Part shown: positions 11,482 to 20,907 of the stretch, one piece after another
How positions within the stretch are numbered: position 1 is the stretch's first letter
Layout of the letters: each line of letters opens with the position of its first letter
Assembly: GCA_034440615.1 (NCBI GenBank)
Contig: JAOTOM010003191.1
Coordinates: forward strand, 62,001-126,000
DNA length: 64,000 nucleotides
Direction of reading: 5' to 3'
Source: Ashinkailepas kermadecensis
Taxonomy: Eukaryota > Arthropoda > Thecostraca > Neolepadidae
Position numbers and translations under genes: made by a program
The notes under the pieces: model-generated
What the model saw: only the letters and a program-made list of their open reading frames with translations
Databases searched by the model: none
What the model was told of the DNA's origin: nothing

Positions 11482-12147
11482 CTCGCCGCTTACACGACTG
11501 CTAGGACACTGAGCTTCTCCACTAAGCCTTACGCTCACATCGTCCGGTGGCTTGTTGCGCCGCGCTGGTATCATGTGTCAGTGCTATGCGCAGACATCCC
11601 CCCGCCCCCACGCGGAGTAAGCAGTCGACGTCGTGTTCAATCTCGGAACCTGAGAGGGTCTCCCAGACGGAATCGTGTGACATGGAACTGGCGTTTTGAT
11701 GCGGTCAAACGTCGCGCGACTTCTGTGACCGAAAAACAAACTAATGGATGAATAACGAAACCAGCCGGACTTCTTCTGCCGCAAGAACTCAGGCTGGAAA
11801 TTGATTAAATCTAGACTAATATTTGGTCAACCTAGTGAAAACACCACTTCTGAGACAGCGTTGTTATTTCACCTCTGAATTATAGCAGCATTTAGCTGTA
11901 CAATTTGTTATTTTTGTCAGTCGGGATTTCGGGATCCCGGCCATCCCAATCCCGAGATTCGGGACTGATACAATCCCGGTATCCCGGGATCCCGATCCCG
12001 GGATCGACATACCTACTGTGCACTGTACTGCAAGCGACATATTCAGAATTCCGTGGGGATAAAGTATTTATTCACGCAGACACCATCCAACTATTTTACC
12101 ATACAAAGATTTTACTGTATATGAAGCAATATTTCTGGCATTCTTCT

Positions 12148-12396
12148 CGAACTCTTGCTGGGGTGGCTTTATGGACCAGGATCCAATTGCCAAGCAGAGC
12201 TTGTTGTTTGAATCCTGACCTCGCCACCCGATCCAAGAATTGCAGTTCTACAGTAGAAATTTGGCGAAATGCTTCACGTGCTGGCAATACACCGACACGG
12301 TCAACCCGGTAGCTCGTTATCGACCTCATTGTCTCAGTTTACAACTAGCCCTCCCAGCCGGGGGCTAAAAAGCAGCGCGTGAAGCAACTCGAAACC
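12148..12396 (-). mobile_element. Truncated SINE (second family) in the loop of the inverted repeat
   Basis: Body homologous to 8510-8760, with only a box B remnant (reverse complement of ACTCGAAACC) and no box A, so it is 5' truncated. It lies between the two arms and in the same orientation as the left-arm copy. Confidence 0.75.
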
Positions 12397-12676
12397 TATG
12401 GTAAACTAATTAGATTATGTAAATTAATTAGATTATAGCGTTATGGTAAACTAATTAGATGGTATTCGTTTGAAGACATATTTTATGTGCGCATAGATAA
12501 TCTGAATATGTCGCTTGCAATATAGCGTACAATATATACAATAAATAATTCATATCATACAACATATGCCGCATGCTGAACAACGCGTGAATATCAATGA
12601 AACAGATGTAATGTAAGCAAGTAGTTAATCGATTCATCAATGAATCTGAATTAAGCAAGCAAGTACTGCCTTGCGA

Positions 12677-12992
12677 GCCGCCGCCCCGGTAGCTCAGTTG
12701 GCCTGGGCACTGGCTTGCGCTGGTCTCTCTTGTCCTAGAAAGGCTGGGTTCGAGCCGCTTCACGCGCTTGCTTTTAGCCACTGGCTGGGAGGGTCAATTG
12801 ACAACTGGCACGATAATGTGGCAAACGCGAGCTTCCGGGGTGGCCGTGTGAATGCATTAGCGGCACGTGAAGCGTTTTGCCAAATATCTACTGTAGAACT
12901 GCAATCAATGGATCGGGTGAAGCGGCCAGGGCTCAAGCAAGGTCTGTTTAGCAATTGGATCCTGGTTTATAAAGCCCCCACAGCAAGAATTC
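12677..12992 (+). mobile_element. tRNA-derived SINE (second family), right-arm copy
   Basis: Box A TAGCTCAGTTGG at 12690-12701 fits the polymerase III consensus exactly and box B GGGTTCGAGCC is at 12746-12756. The body continues through CTGGGAGGGTCAATTG and ends near GCAAGAATTCGAAC. It is the reverse-orientation counterpart of 8510-8812. Confidence 0.82.
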
Positions 12993-13499
12993 GAACGAAA
13001 GTTCTAAAAAGTGTAAAAGTTAGAAATTATGTTATTATTGTAGGGTAGGAGAATCCTCCGTTGACATCATAAAATTCCCCTCTCCTTTCGCTACATCCTT
13101 TCCAACCGAGCTCCTTCCAACACTTCCAGCTCATTCTGTGTTGCCGAAGTCCGAAATCCACTGCGATCAAACGCTGCTTGTCTACAGAGGTCGAGCGGTG
13201 GACCACTCGCTGAACTGCCAATGTTGTTTGGCCGACTGAGGAATGCAAGGCGGGAACAGCGTAGACCCGTGTTTCTCACTGCATGGCTGCAGGGCAAATG
13301 GTCGCGTGACGACCACACACGCGAATCCTATGGCTTGGACACTGGCCGGTGGCGAAGCTGGCAGACTGTCACTCAACTCATAACTGTGAAACGGCGCAGC
13401 CTACCAGTAATTTTTGGTGTGCAGCGTCACAGCCTACGTTCCTAGTGAGCCAGCCATGCTAAGGGTACCCCGAACATCCCACCGAAACCGAGTGTACCT

Positions 13500-13635
13500 A
13501 GGTAGGTAGGAGGTAGGTACATACTCAGGCAACTCCATCATGGAAGCATGGTTGGATGCATGTCATAAGATTGTAATGTGATGACAGAATAGATGCTGGA
13601 ATAGGATAAGTAGGTACGTACCTAGGTAGGTAGGT
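13500..13635. repeat. GTAGG/TAGG low-complexity patches
   Basis: AGGTAGGTAGGAGGTAGG at 13500-13520 and GTAGGTACGTACCTAGGTAG near 13611-13635 bracket about 90 bases of ordinary sequence, just outside the right arm of the inverted repeat. Confidence 0.7.
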
Positions 13636-13639
13636 ACCA

Positions 13640-14821
13640 AACTATCCATTTGGGTGATCAGAAACCCAGCCCACAGTCAACAGAACAAGAGTCAGAACAG
13701 AACATGGTGGATCTGCATCCAGGTGAAAATTGATGTCATGGCATACATGGATGTAAATAGGTACGTGCATACATACAGATGCACATAAATATATGCATAT
13801 ACATACACACACATCCATACCCATGGGCACGGGAATCAAACCCAGTTCATAAATGTGCATATGCTATACTGATTTTTTGGCATGCAAATGATGTTGTGTG
13901 GACCACTTAATAGTGCAATATCAAAAAGGAGACTATAACATGGCAACACAATGAGGATACATGTTGAAGGACCTCGCATGGTAGATGATTGTATTGTTAA
14001 TGGTCAGCTTTGGTGGGTTGATACCATTGTGTGCTCTCTGTGCCTACTATATGCCACTAGCTGTATGAGCTTGTATTTACTTACAATTCATTCTTATAAG
14101 TTTCTCCATAATTTCACAAGTGCTTAGGAGTTTTGCACATGGCACCCCTGGTGTCTCAGATTAAAAAGTGTCCTTGAAGCAAGTCAGCTTGTGGCTTCAC
14201 CTTTCATTCACACTCACATTCATTCTCCATGCTCCTACGTCATACCAATAGCACCTTGGCAGTATGAGCAGAAGCATAGCCAGGGGTGTCTTAGTAGATT
14301 TCATGCATGTGAGTCTAAACTGCCATCCAGAAAAGCTACCATGTCTTACATCATCTATGTATGCTCAGTCCCACAAAACATGAACCCATGCAAAGTATAT
14401 CCATGTAAATATACATCAAAATACAATTTTTAGGTCGTCGAAACAACAGTAGATCTGCATTATGTGGTATGCATATGTTACCTTTCCCAATTAGTGCTCT
14501 GCAATTGATCCCCACACCCTATTCCTTCCACCTGTGGCCCCACTCCTGGTTGTGCGTATCATATACTCGTCTAGATCAACCCTTTTGGATGTTCTGCTTC
14601 CTGCAGAGGTTTCCTCCTTGTTCAAGGATCTTTGGGACTGATGGTATTATGTGGACTTGGGTGGTGCATTTTCAGTAGCCTGTATAATTTCTTGTTGTGC
14701 CATATTGTGATGTATGTGGACATACCTTTGTTCCTTGCTCTTACGTGCCATGATCTTTCCATTTTTTTGTGTGTTAGTTGACTATAATGCCTTTGCCCCA
14801 TAGATCTCCTAGCACCTGCAT
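13640..14821. other. Intergenic sequence, no gene
   Basis: No recognised gene. Short open frames and a weak (AT)AC-rich patch at 13760-13815 only. Confidence 0.5.
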
Positions 14822-15330
14822 TTATTTTGCCCGTTTTTCTGTCAAATTTTCATATACTATGATTTTTGTCCTGTTGTCACCCATCTGATTTAAATTTGAG
14901 TCATAAACAGTACTCCTGTCATCGAGGTCCTGACATTTTACCAACACCCTCTTATTTTGTCTCCGATGGTGGCATGCTGAGATTGATCCTTTCAGTTTCA
15001 CTCCAAGTTTCTCTTCCATGACCCTTTTTGTGATTTCCCTTGTTTTTCTGGATCTCATATGTATGCGGTGGGGCAAATGGGAACCCACCCCCACTCAAAA
15101 TCAGATAATCCTTTCGTGTATATTGTTCAATTTCGTCCATCTGATTGTTTGTGTCCAGTAGTTCCTTTTTTAGTTGTTTATTTTCCTCCTTTAATTGTTT
15201 CATCTCACCTTTTATTTTTTGCACCCTTCCATGATGTCCTACATCTCCCTTCTAAGCTCCATTTCAATTTTCTGTATTCCTCTTGGATCAATTTGTTTAC
15301 ATCCTCCACGACACACCCAGTCCAGGTCCA
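14822..15330 (-). pseudogene. LINE ORF1 remnant (coiled coil plus RNA-binding domain)
   Basis: On the minus strand a lysine/glutamate-rich coiled coil (QKIKGEMKQLKEENKQLKKE) leads into DEIEQYTRKDYLILSG, the junction typical of ORF1 proteins of L1/CR1-like non-LTR elements. The continuing domain (EEKLGVKLKGSISACHHR, then VLVKCQDLDDRSTVYDSN, then IIVYENLTEKR) is in another frame, with the shift near 15065-15095. ORF1 proteins coat the retrotransposon RNA. No ORF2 follows downstream on this strand, so this is a dead fragment. Confidence 0.65.
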
Positions 15331-17427
15331 CAATCTATTCTATATCAGCTAGTAAGTTTTCAGTTGTGTATATGATCCTAGTCTAGTTGTATTTACTAAT
15401 TCACTAACAGCAGCCCAAGCACATAAAAACAACACAAAAACAAGACAGTCCGTATCTATGCACTGATCTACCGGTGCGCCGCTTATGCCCCGTATACTTA
15501 TACGTCCGGACCGCTCGCCGTCACAGAACCGAATGATGTCTTTGCAGAAGTTAATCAAGAAGAGAAGTCTTCCCGTCCGTTCTAGGGCCACTCGTTCAGC
15601 TCTTCGTTACCTAAGGAGCCTCATGTTAGCATAGAGGGCCTTATTGAAACCGAATGTACCACATTAGGAAACAGAGAAATAGTCTCTTTTAGAAAATGGT
15701 AGACGAGCTTCAATTTTTTCCCAGGGCCATTCAAAATTTCCCTGGTGGGATTCGGACTTAAGTGACCCCAGCAGTGGCAATGCCCGTGCAAACTAGGCAG
15801 ATCATGGGTAAGCCACAGCATGCGTAGGTACTCGTCAAATAATGCTGGGGATTTGAGCCAGGAAGTGGAAACTCTTGTAATGTGAAGCAAGCTATGCAAT
15901 GTCATGGTGTAGATGATAGTGTTATAGTGAGGGAATCGAATCCTTTTGGTTGGATTTGGTTCGATCTTATATTGACCACTGACCGGATTACCTACCTCCA
16001 TCAAAGGCTAATTAATGCTCTCCACGCACGCAATTCGTGGCATGGAGTATTCAGTACTATTTGGGCGCACATCGCCAGAGCCATCTGATTACTCCGCCGT
16101 GCCAGCTTTGGCCTGACTGACTGCTGGTCATCGCAGTTCATTTTTCATTTTCGTGGAGTGACACCCGTCGCTCCTTTCATTCATTTCTGGGGGTGACACC
16201 TCTCACCCCACGCGATTTTTGGAGATCTCCGCGATCTCCGACCCATGCTCCCCAACGGACTCCGACCCAGAATTCCCGCCTCTGACCACACAAGATGACC
16301 ACCGCACGACCTCGGACTCAGCCCCTGATGCCCCATCTCTTGATACGACCATTGATGACCCGCGCCGGACTATTCCTTTGGATGACGCCATGGAAGCTCT
16401 TTGTGGGCTCACCGAACTCTGCTCGTCCCAAGACCACGACCTCGCCAATTCTGCGAACTGGCGAACAATTTTGCGAACAACGACCTGCCATGTTCTGCAG
16501 CCAAACATGGTCTGCCCTTATAATGCTCTAGCTTCGTAACATCACAAGACATGTTTGTCTTTTTATAACAAGGTTAGCAACAGAACTTTATCAGCTCTTC
16601 CAAACTCCGGTGCGGTAACGCGAACGAGATTTTCCGTTATATGAGGTTAGGCTGGGTTACATTAGGGGGTTGCATCACCCCCTGCATATACGAGGGCTAC
16701 CAAGTGCGTTTTGTCCATTCTATCTTGCATACAAGGTTCAATGTAGAAAGCTATATGCTGCACGGAATATACGGTTTGCCGATACGACTCGGTAAACCCG
16801 TTGACATTTTATTTTCATATCTGGGTAACGTTAACGCACTCCTGTTCTCCACTCAATATTTGAAACCACTCATCCGCGCCTTCTCTGTTCTCTTCGAGTT
16901 CAAATGCGAGCCACCGAGCCCACGTCACATCAAAGATATGTGATATATATGAGCCGTTTGCCCTGGAATCTCATAAACAATGGCATCTTTGGAGTAACTT
17001 CGACTACACACCACATACCACGCTACCCTGCACGGCATATAGCGGCAACCCTGCCCAGGAGGCAGGAGGAAAACCGCCTGGGGGAGCGAGAGCCGATCGA
17101 CATGTCAGAGTTGTGCCGGCGCGTGCCTTTCCGGGAGCACACGTGCCTACGAGTGGCCTGTATAGTGCAGCGATTATCGTATCTGAGTTGGCCGCGCGCC
17201 CCAGTTAAACCCGCCGCCAAACCCGAATCACCTGGGTGCGAACGTGGGTTGCTCTCACAAACAGGCACACGCCGCCGCAAGCGAAGCCCGCGTCTGCCAC
17301 TGCTGACGTCAATCAGACCACACCGCCCACACTGTTGACGGCCGGACTGGTGCGCCTTGTCAGTCACATGTGGCCTCTGTTCCCAGTCAGACGCGCACGG
17401 CCACCACCTCACCAGCGGCTGCCCACC
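15331..17427. other. Region upstream of uricase, no assigned gene
   Basis: A plus-strand open frame at 16219-16539 (106 codons, acidic, rich in Asp, Pro and Thr) has no motif I recognise and I do not call it a gene. Bases 17030-17427 become GC-rich ahead of the uricase start and may hold its promoter or 5' UTR; no TATA box is evident. Confidence 0.4.
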
Positions 17428-18315
17428 ATGGGGTTCGAGATAGTCGACTGCGTCAACGGCAAGGACGGGGTGTACATGCTGCACGTGCACCGAGCCGGTG
17501 CCGTGCACAGTGTCCGCGAGTGGGAGGTGTGCAGCGAACTGACACTCGGCTCCAATAAGGACTTCACCAGCGGCGACAACTCGGACATCATCACCACCGA
17601 CACGCAGAAGAACACCATCTACCTGCTCGCCAAAAACCACGACCTGAGCACGCCCGAGGAGTTCGGTCTGCTCCTCTGCTCGCACTACCTCAGCAAGTAC
17701 ACTCACGTCAACCGCGTCAACATCCGCGTCGAGGTGCATCCGTGGCGGCGCGTACACGTGGACGGCGAGCCGCACGAGCACGCGTTCGTCACGTCGCGCG
17801 AGGCGGTGCGCACGTGTCAGGTGCGCCAGCAGCGTGGCTCCACGCCCGTCGTGTGGACCGGCCTGCAGGGCCTGCAGCTGCTCAAGACCACCCAGACGTC
17901 GTTCGTCAACTTCGTGCGCGACGAGTACTGCTCGCTGCCCGACATGGCCGACCGTGTCTTATCGACGGTGGTGTCGGCTCGCTGGCGGTACGGCGCGCTG
18001 CCGCGCGTCGACTTCGACGACACGTGGGAGACGGTGCGTGCCATCGTGGAGCGGCTGTTCGCCGGACCGGCGCGCGGCGGTCGGCACTCGGCGTCCTTGC
18101 AGCACACCCTCCACCTGATCCAGGTCGAGGTGCTCACGCGGCTGCCGGTCGTGGCGGAGATTGAGATCGTCATGATCAACAAACACTGCTTCGCCGTGGA
18201 TCTCTCCAAGTTCCCCAAGGTGGGCAGCTCCGAGAACGACGTGGTGTTCCTACCCCAGGACAAGCCGTCCGGGAATATTCGCGCCGTACTTTCCAGGTCC
18301 AACGCTAAACTATGA
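17428..18315 (+). CDS. Uricase (urate oxidase), single exon
   Basis: Oxidises urate with O2 to 5-hydroxyisourate and H2O2 in peroxisomes; cofactor-free. The 295-residue product is full length for the family (about 300). Residues expected in the active site are all present: Lys12 and Thr57 (DIITTDTQKNT) of the catalytic pair with His253, plus Phe159 (TSFVNF), Arg176 (ADRV), Gln225 (SLQHT), Asn251 and His253 (NKHCF). The C-terminus ends in AKL, a peroxisomal targeting signal type 1. The start at 17428 has a strong context (CACCATGG) and gives the usual N-terminus; an in-frame ATG at 17368 would add 20 proline/arginine-rich residues and is less likely. The frame is uninterrupted and GC-rich compared with its flanks, so the gene has no intron here. 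AATAAA at 19065-19070 is a possible but distant polyadenylation signal. No other purine-degradation gene is in the window. Confidence 0.95.
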   Translation: MGFEIVDCVNGKDGVYMLHVHRAGAVHSVREWEVCSELTLGSNKDFTSGDNSDIITTDTQKNTIYLLAKNHDLSTPEEFGLLLCSHYLSKYTHVNRVNIRVEVHPWRRVHVDGEPHEHAFVTSREAVRTCQVRQQRGSTPVVWTGLQGLQLLKTTQTSFVNFVRDEYCSLPDMADRVLSTVVSARWRYGALPRVDFDDTWETVRAIVERLFAGPARGGRHSASLQHTLHLIQVEVLTRLPVVAEIEIVMINKHCFAVDLSKFPKVGSSENDVVFLPQDKPSGNIRAVLSRSNAKL

Positions 18316-19527
18316 GGTCCGTGCGCTACCAATCCGCACCCAGGCATACCTACATGACGTAAATGCATACCATGCCGCTCAGTGAAGCCCGACACGGCAA
18401 GGAAAATGGATATTTGCACCTCTGCAAGTGCACCCTCAATTGGTGAGGTTGTGGCGACGTTTTATTCCTATAATAACTTCTGCTGTTTATCTGCGCATAA
18501 TACGCAATCTACTGCTAATCTGCTCATAATATGCTGTACAGATATCACCTGACCGTGGGCACAACTGTGTTGACGCGCAATATATCGTTTCTGTAACATT
18601 CTGTGGAGTTTATATTTTGCTACCGAACGGCGTGGGACAACGATGGAGTGGGTCAAACACTATTCCCAAGTACTTTGCGGCATCCATCACTTAGCGATAT
18701 GCCATGGCTGGCAAGCCTGAGGCACATATGCTCTAAATTTCACATGCGCTAAACTTAGCTAGCACAGGCTGGGAGTTCCATGCAACATTCTTTCTGATTT
18801 GCAGTTGGTCTTCCGAAATGTGAACAAATTTCCATAAAATGCCACGTGTGCTAACCACATGAACTCCACAGGACATCAACTAGATATAATGTGGTTCACC
18901 TTCGCAGAAGCTGCTCGAGAAGTCGGCATATTCATGTGGTGTCCTGCAGCGCCGTAGCGCCACAACAGGTAACAACTGCGATGATGTCCGTCCAAAGTAG
19001 CTGTGTCTTGCTTTTTGCTCACAGCAGCTGTGTCTTGTGTCTTGCTTTACTGTGTATTACTAAAAATAAATGTCTGGGAGACACTTCCAAAACAAAAATT
19101 GAAAAGATCAGCATCGTGCTACAGCTTGAACCGTTACCTATTTACACACATATGACTTTAGATAGGCTATTTGTTTTGCAAAGCGAAGTAGAACACACCA
19201 TTACTCGTTTCGGCTGCATATCACTAAATACCATGGACTATGCACAACCGTGCCTTATTTGTAGCAAACCTCTCGATTCGTGTGGAAATCAGAGGCCGTA
19301 CCTAACCTGAATCTGAGCAAAATTCGAACTGGACAATTATAACCTAGACAGGAGATTAATTAAAGCTAGATATTAAGGCCCGACAGCTTGTGTAGCGGAG
19401 GACATGAAAGTCTTAAAGTCTGAACGACCTCCGTGTCCATAATATCAACTGATAAGTTCATACCAATAGCCATATAGCATCTGCGTCGGAGGATGAGTTA
19501 GCTCATTGCGAGGAAGAGGGCTAAGGT
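18316..19527. other. Downstream of uricase, no gene
   Basis: Possible long 3' UTR up to the AATAAA at 19065. An open frame at 18891-19310 has no recognisable motif. Nothing else supported. Confidence 0.4.
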
Positions 19528-20436
19528 GAATCAAAACGGTTTTGTCAATTACTGTGAACACAATATCACGCTGACATATTTAACGTAGTACTTACTTTCC
19601 TCATGTTCAATGTTCAATGTTCAATCATTTTCGAATGCTAACTAAAGAGACAAATCAACCACTGCGCCTACTTCAATATGTGTATCAGCATGAGACGCCA
19701 AAGGGCCGCTGGACGAATGAGGAAAAGAGAAGGGTCACGGGTTTCCTCCGCTGCGGGTACGTGGTCGGGCACGGGTTCGGCACGGGATCGGACACGGGAT
19801 CGGACACGGGATCGGACACGGGATCGGACACGGGATCGGCACGGGATCGGCACGGGATCGGCACGGGATCGGACACAGGATCGGCACGGGATCGGCACGG
19901 GATCGGACACGGGATCGGACACAGGATCGGACACGGGATCGGACACGGGATCGGACACGGGATCGGACACGTGATCGGAGACAGGATCGGCACGGGATCG
20001 GCACGGGATCGGACACAGGATCGGACACGGGATCGGACACAGGATCGGACACAGGATCGGACACGGGATCGGCACGGGATCGGCACGGGATCGGCACGGG
20101 ATCGGACACGGGATCGGCACGGGATCGGCACGGGATCGGACACAGGATCGGACACAGGATCGGACACAGGATCGGACACGGGATCGGCACGGGATCGGCA
20201 CGGGATCGGACACAGGATCGGACACAGGATCGGACACAGGATCGGACACGGGATCGGACACGGGATCGGCACGGGATCGGCACGTGATCGGACACGGGAT
20301 CGGCACGGGATCGGACAGCATATCGCGACACGAACGTATGGACCTACCGGAACTGCACTCTGTGGCAGACCGTAAAATTATGCGCCTTGCCCATTGCGTT
20401 CAATACTACGGAAGTGCGTGAATTTCGGAATTAAAT
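19528..20436. repeat. Duplicated block, copy 1, with large GGATCGG(A)CACG array
   Basis: Left flank (AAGGTGAATCAAAACGGTT to CTGCGGGTACGTG), an array of 11-12 bp units GGATCGGCACG and GGATCGGACACG/A from about 19765 to 20315, and right flank (CATATCGCGACACGAACGTA to GTGCGTGAATTTCGGAA). All three components recur in the same order at 20488-20907. The open frames up to 250 codons across the array are repeat translations (Asp-Arg-Thr-Gly-Ser). Confidence 0.93.
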
Positions 20437-20487
20437 CAACCATATTTTGGCAATGCGATACATTGCATTGGAAATCAAAAGGTGCTA

Positions 20488-20907
20488 AGGTGAATCAAAA
20501 CGGTTCTGTCAGTTTTCTGTGAACACAATATTACGTTGACATTTCTAACGTATTATGTACTTGCTTTCGTTAGAGACAAATCAACAACTGCGTCTACTGC
20601 AATATGTGCATCAGCATGAGACGCCAAAGAGCCGCTGGACGAATGAGGAAAAGAGAAGGTTCTTGGGTTTCCTCCGCTGCGGGTACGTGATCGGACACAG
20701 GATCGGCACGGGATCGGACACAGGATCGGCACGGGATCGGAGACAGGATCGGACACGGGATCGGACACGGGATCGGACACGGGATCGGACAGCATATCGC
20801 GACACGAACGTATGGACTTACCGGAACTGCACTCTGTGGCAGCCCGTAAAAATATGCGCCTTACACATTGCGTTCATTACTACGGAAGTGCGTGAATTTC
20901 GGAACTA
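20488..20907. repeat. Duplicated block, copy 2, with small array
   Basis: Same flanks as 19528-20436 with few substitutions, but the array (about 20690-20795) is roughly 105 bp against about 550 bp in copy 1. A tandem segmental duplication followed by array expansion or contraction explains this. Confidence 0.93.

Larger units (their letters stand above)
8962..12015 (-). mobile_element. hAT-superfamily DNA transposon, 3,054 bp
   Basis: Termini are TAGGGATGTCGATCCCGGG at 8962 and, on the other strand, TAGGTATGTCGATCCCGGG ending at 12015. An 8 bp target duplication CTGTGCAC flanks it exactly (8954-8961 and 12016-12023), as expected for hAT. Subterminal regions (about 8980-9055 and 11925-12005) are packed with CCCGGGA words, typical transposase binding arrays. 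It carries one BED-finger hAT transposase gene on the minus strand, which is broken. The element sits in the left arm of an older inverted repeat: removing it rejoins sequence that matches the uninterrupted right arm. Confidence 0.95.
7994..13499. repeat. Large inverted-repeat locus (two arms of about 1 kb)
   Basis: The left arm (7994-8961 continuing at 12024 to about 12110) and the right arm (about 12460-13499, reverse complement) align along their length. Matching landmarks are AGGTACACTCGGTTTCGGTG at 7994 against its complement ending at 13499, CACCAAAAATTACTGGTAGG, GCGTGTGTGGTCGTCACGCG, an internal SINE, and TTGCAAGCGACATATTCAG. The arms differ at many sites, so the duplication is old. 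The central 12110-12460 holds a third, partial SINE copy. Without the later hAT insertion the locus would be about 2.4 kb. The outer ends show no convincing target duplication. Confidence 0.85.

Noticed and set aside
16219..16539. 106-codon acidic frame as a gene
   Set aside because: No recognisable domain, and a comparable frame is open on the opposite strand.
17236..17427. N-terminal extension of uricase
   Set aside because: The extension begins at a non-ATG codon or at a weak ATG (17368), is proline/arginine-rich, and has no counterpart in the family; 17428 has the better context.
19617..20375. 252-codon Asp/Arg/Gly/Ser-rich protein and minus-strand frames
   Set aside because: Array translation in several frames; the flanks are duplicated non-coding sequence.
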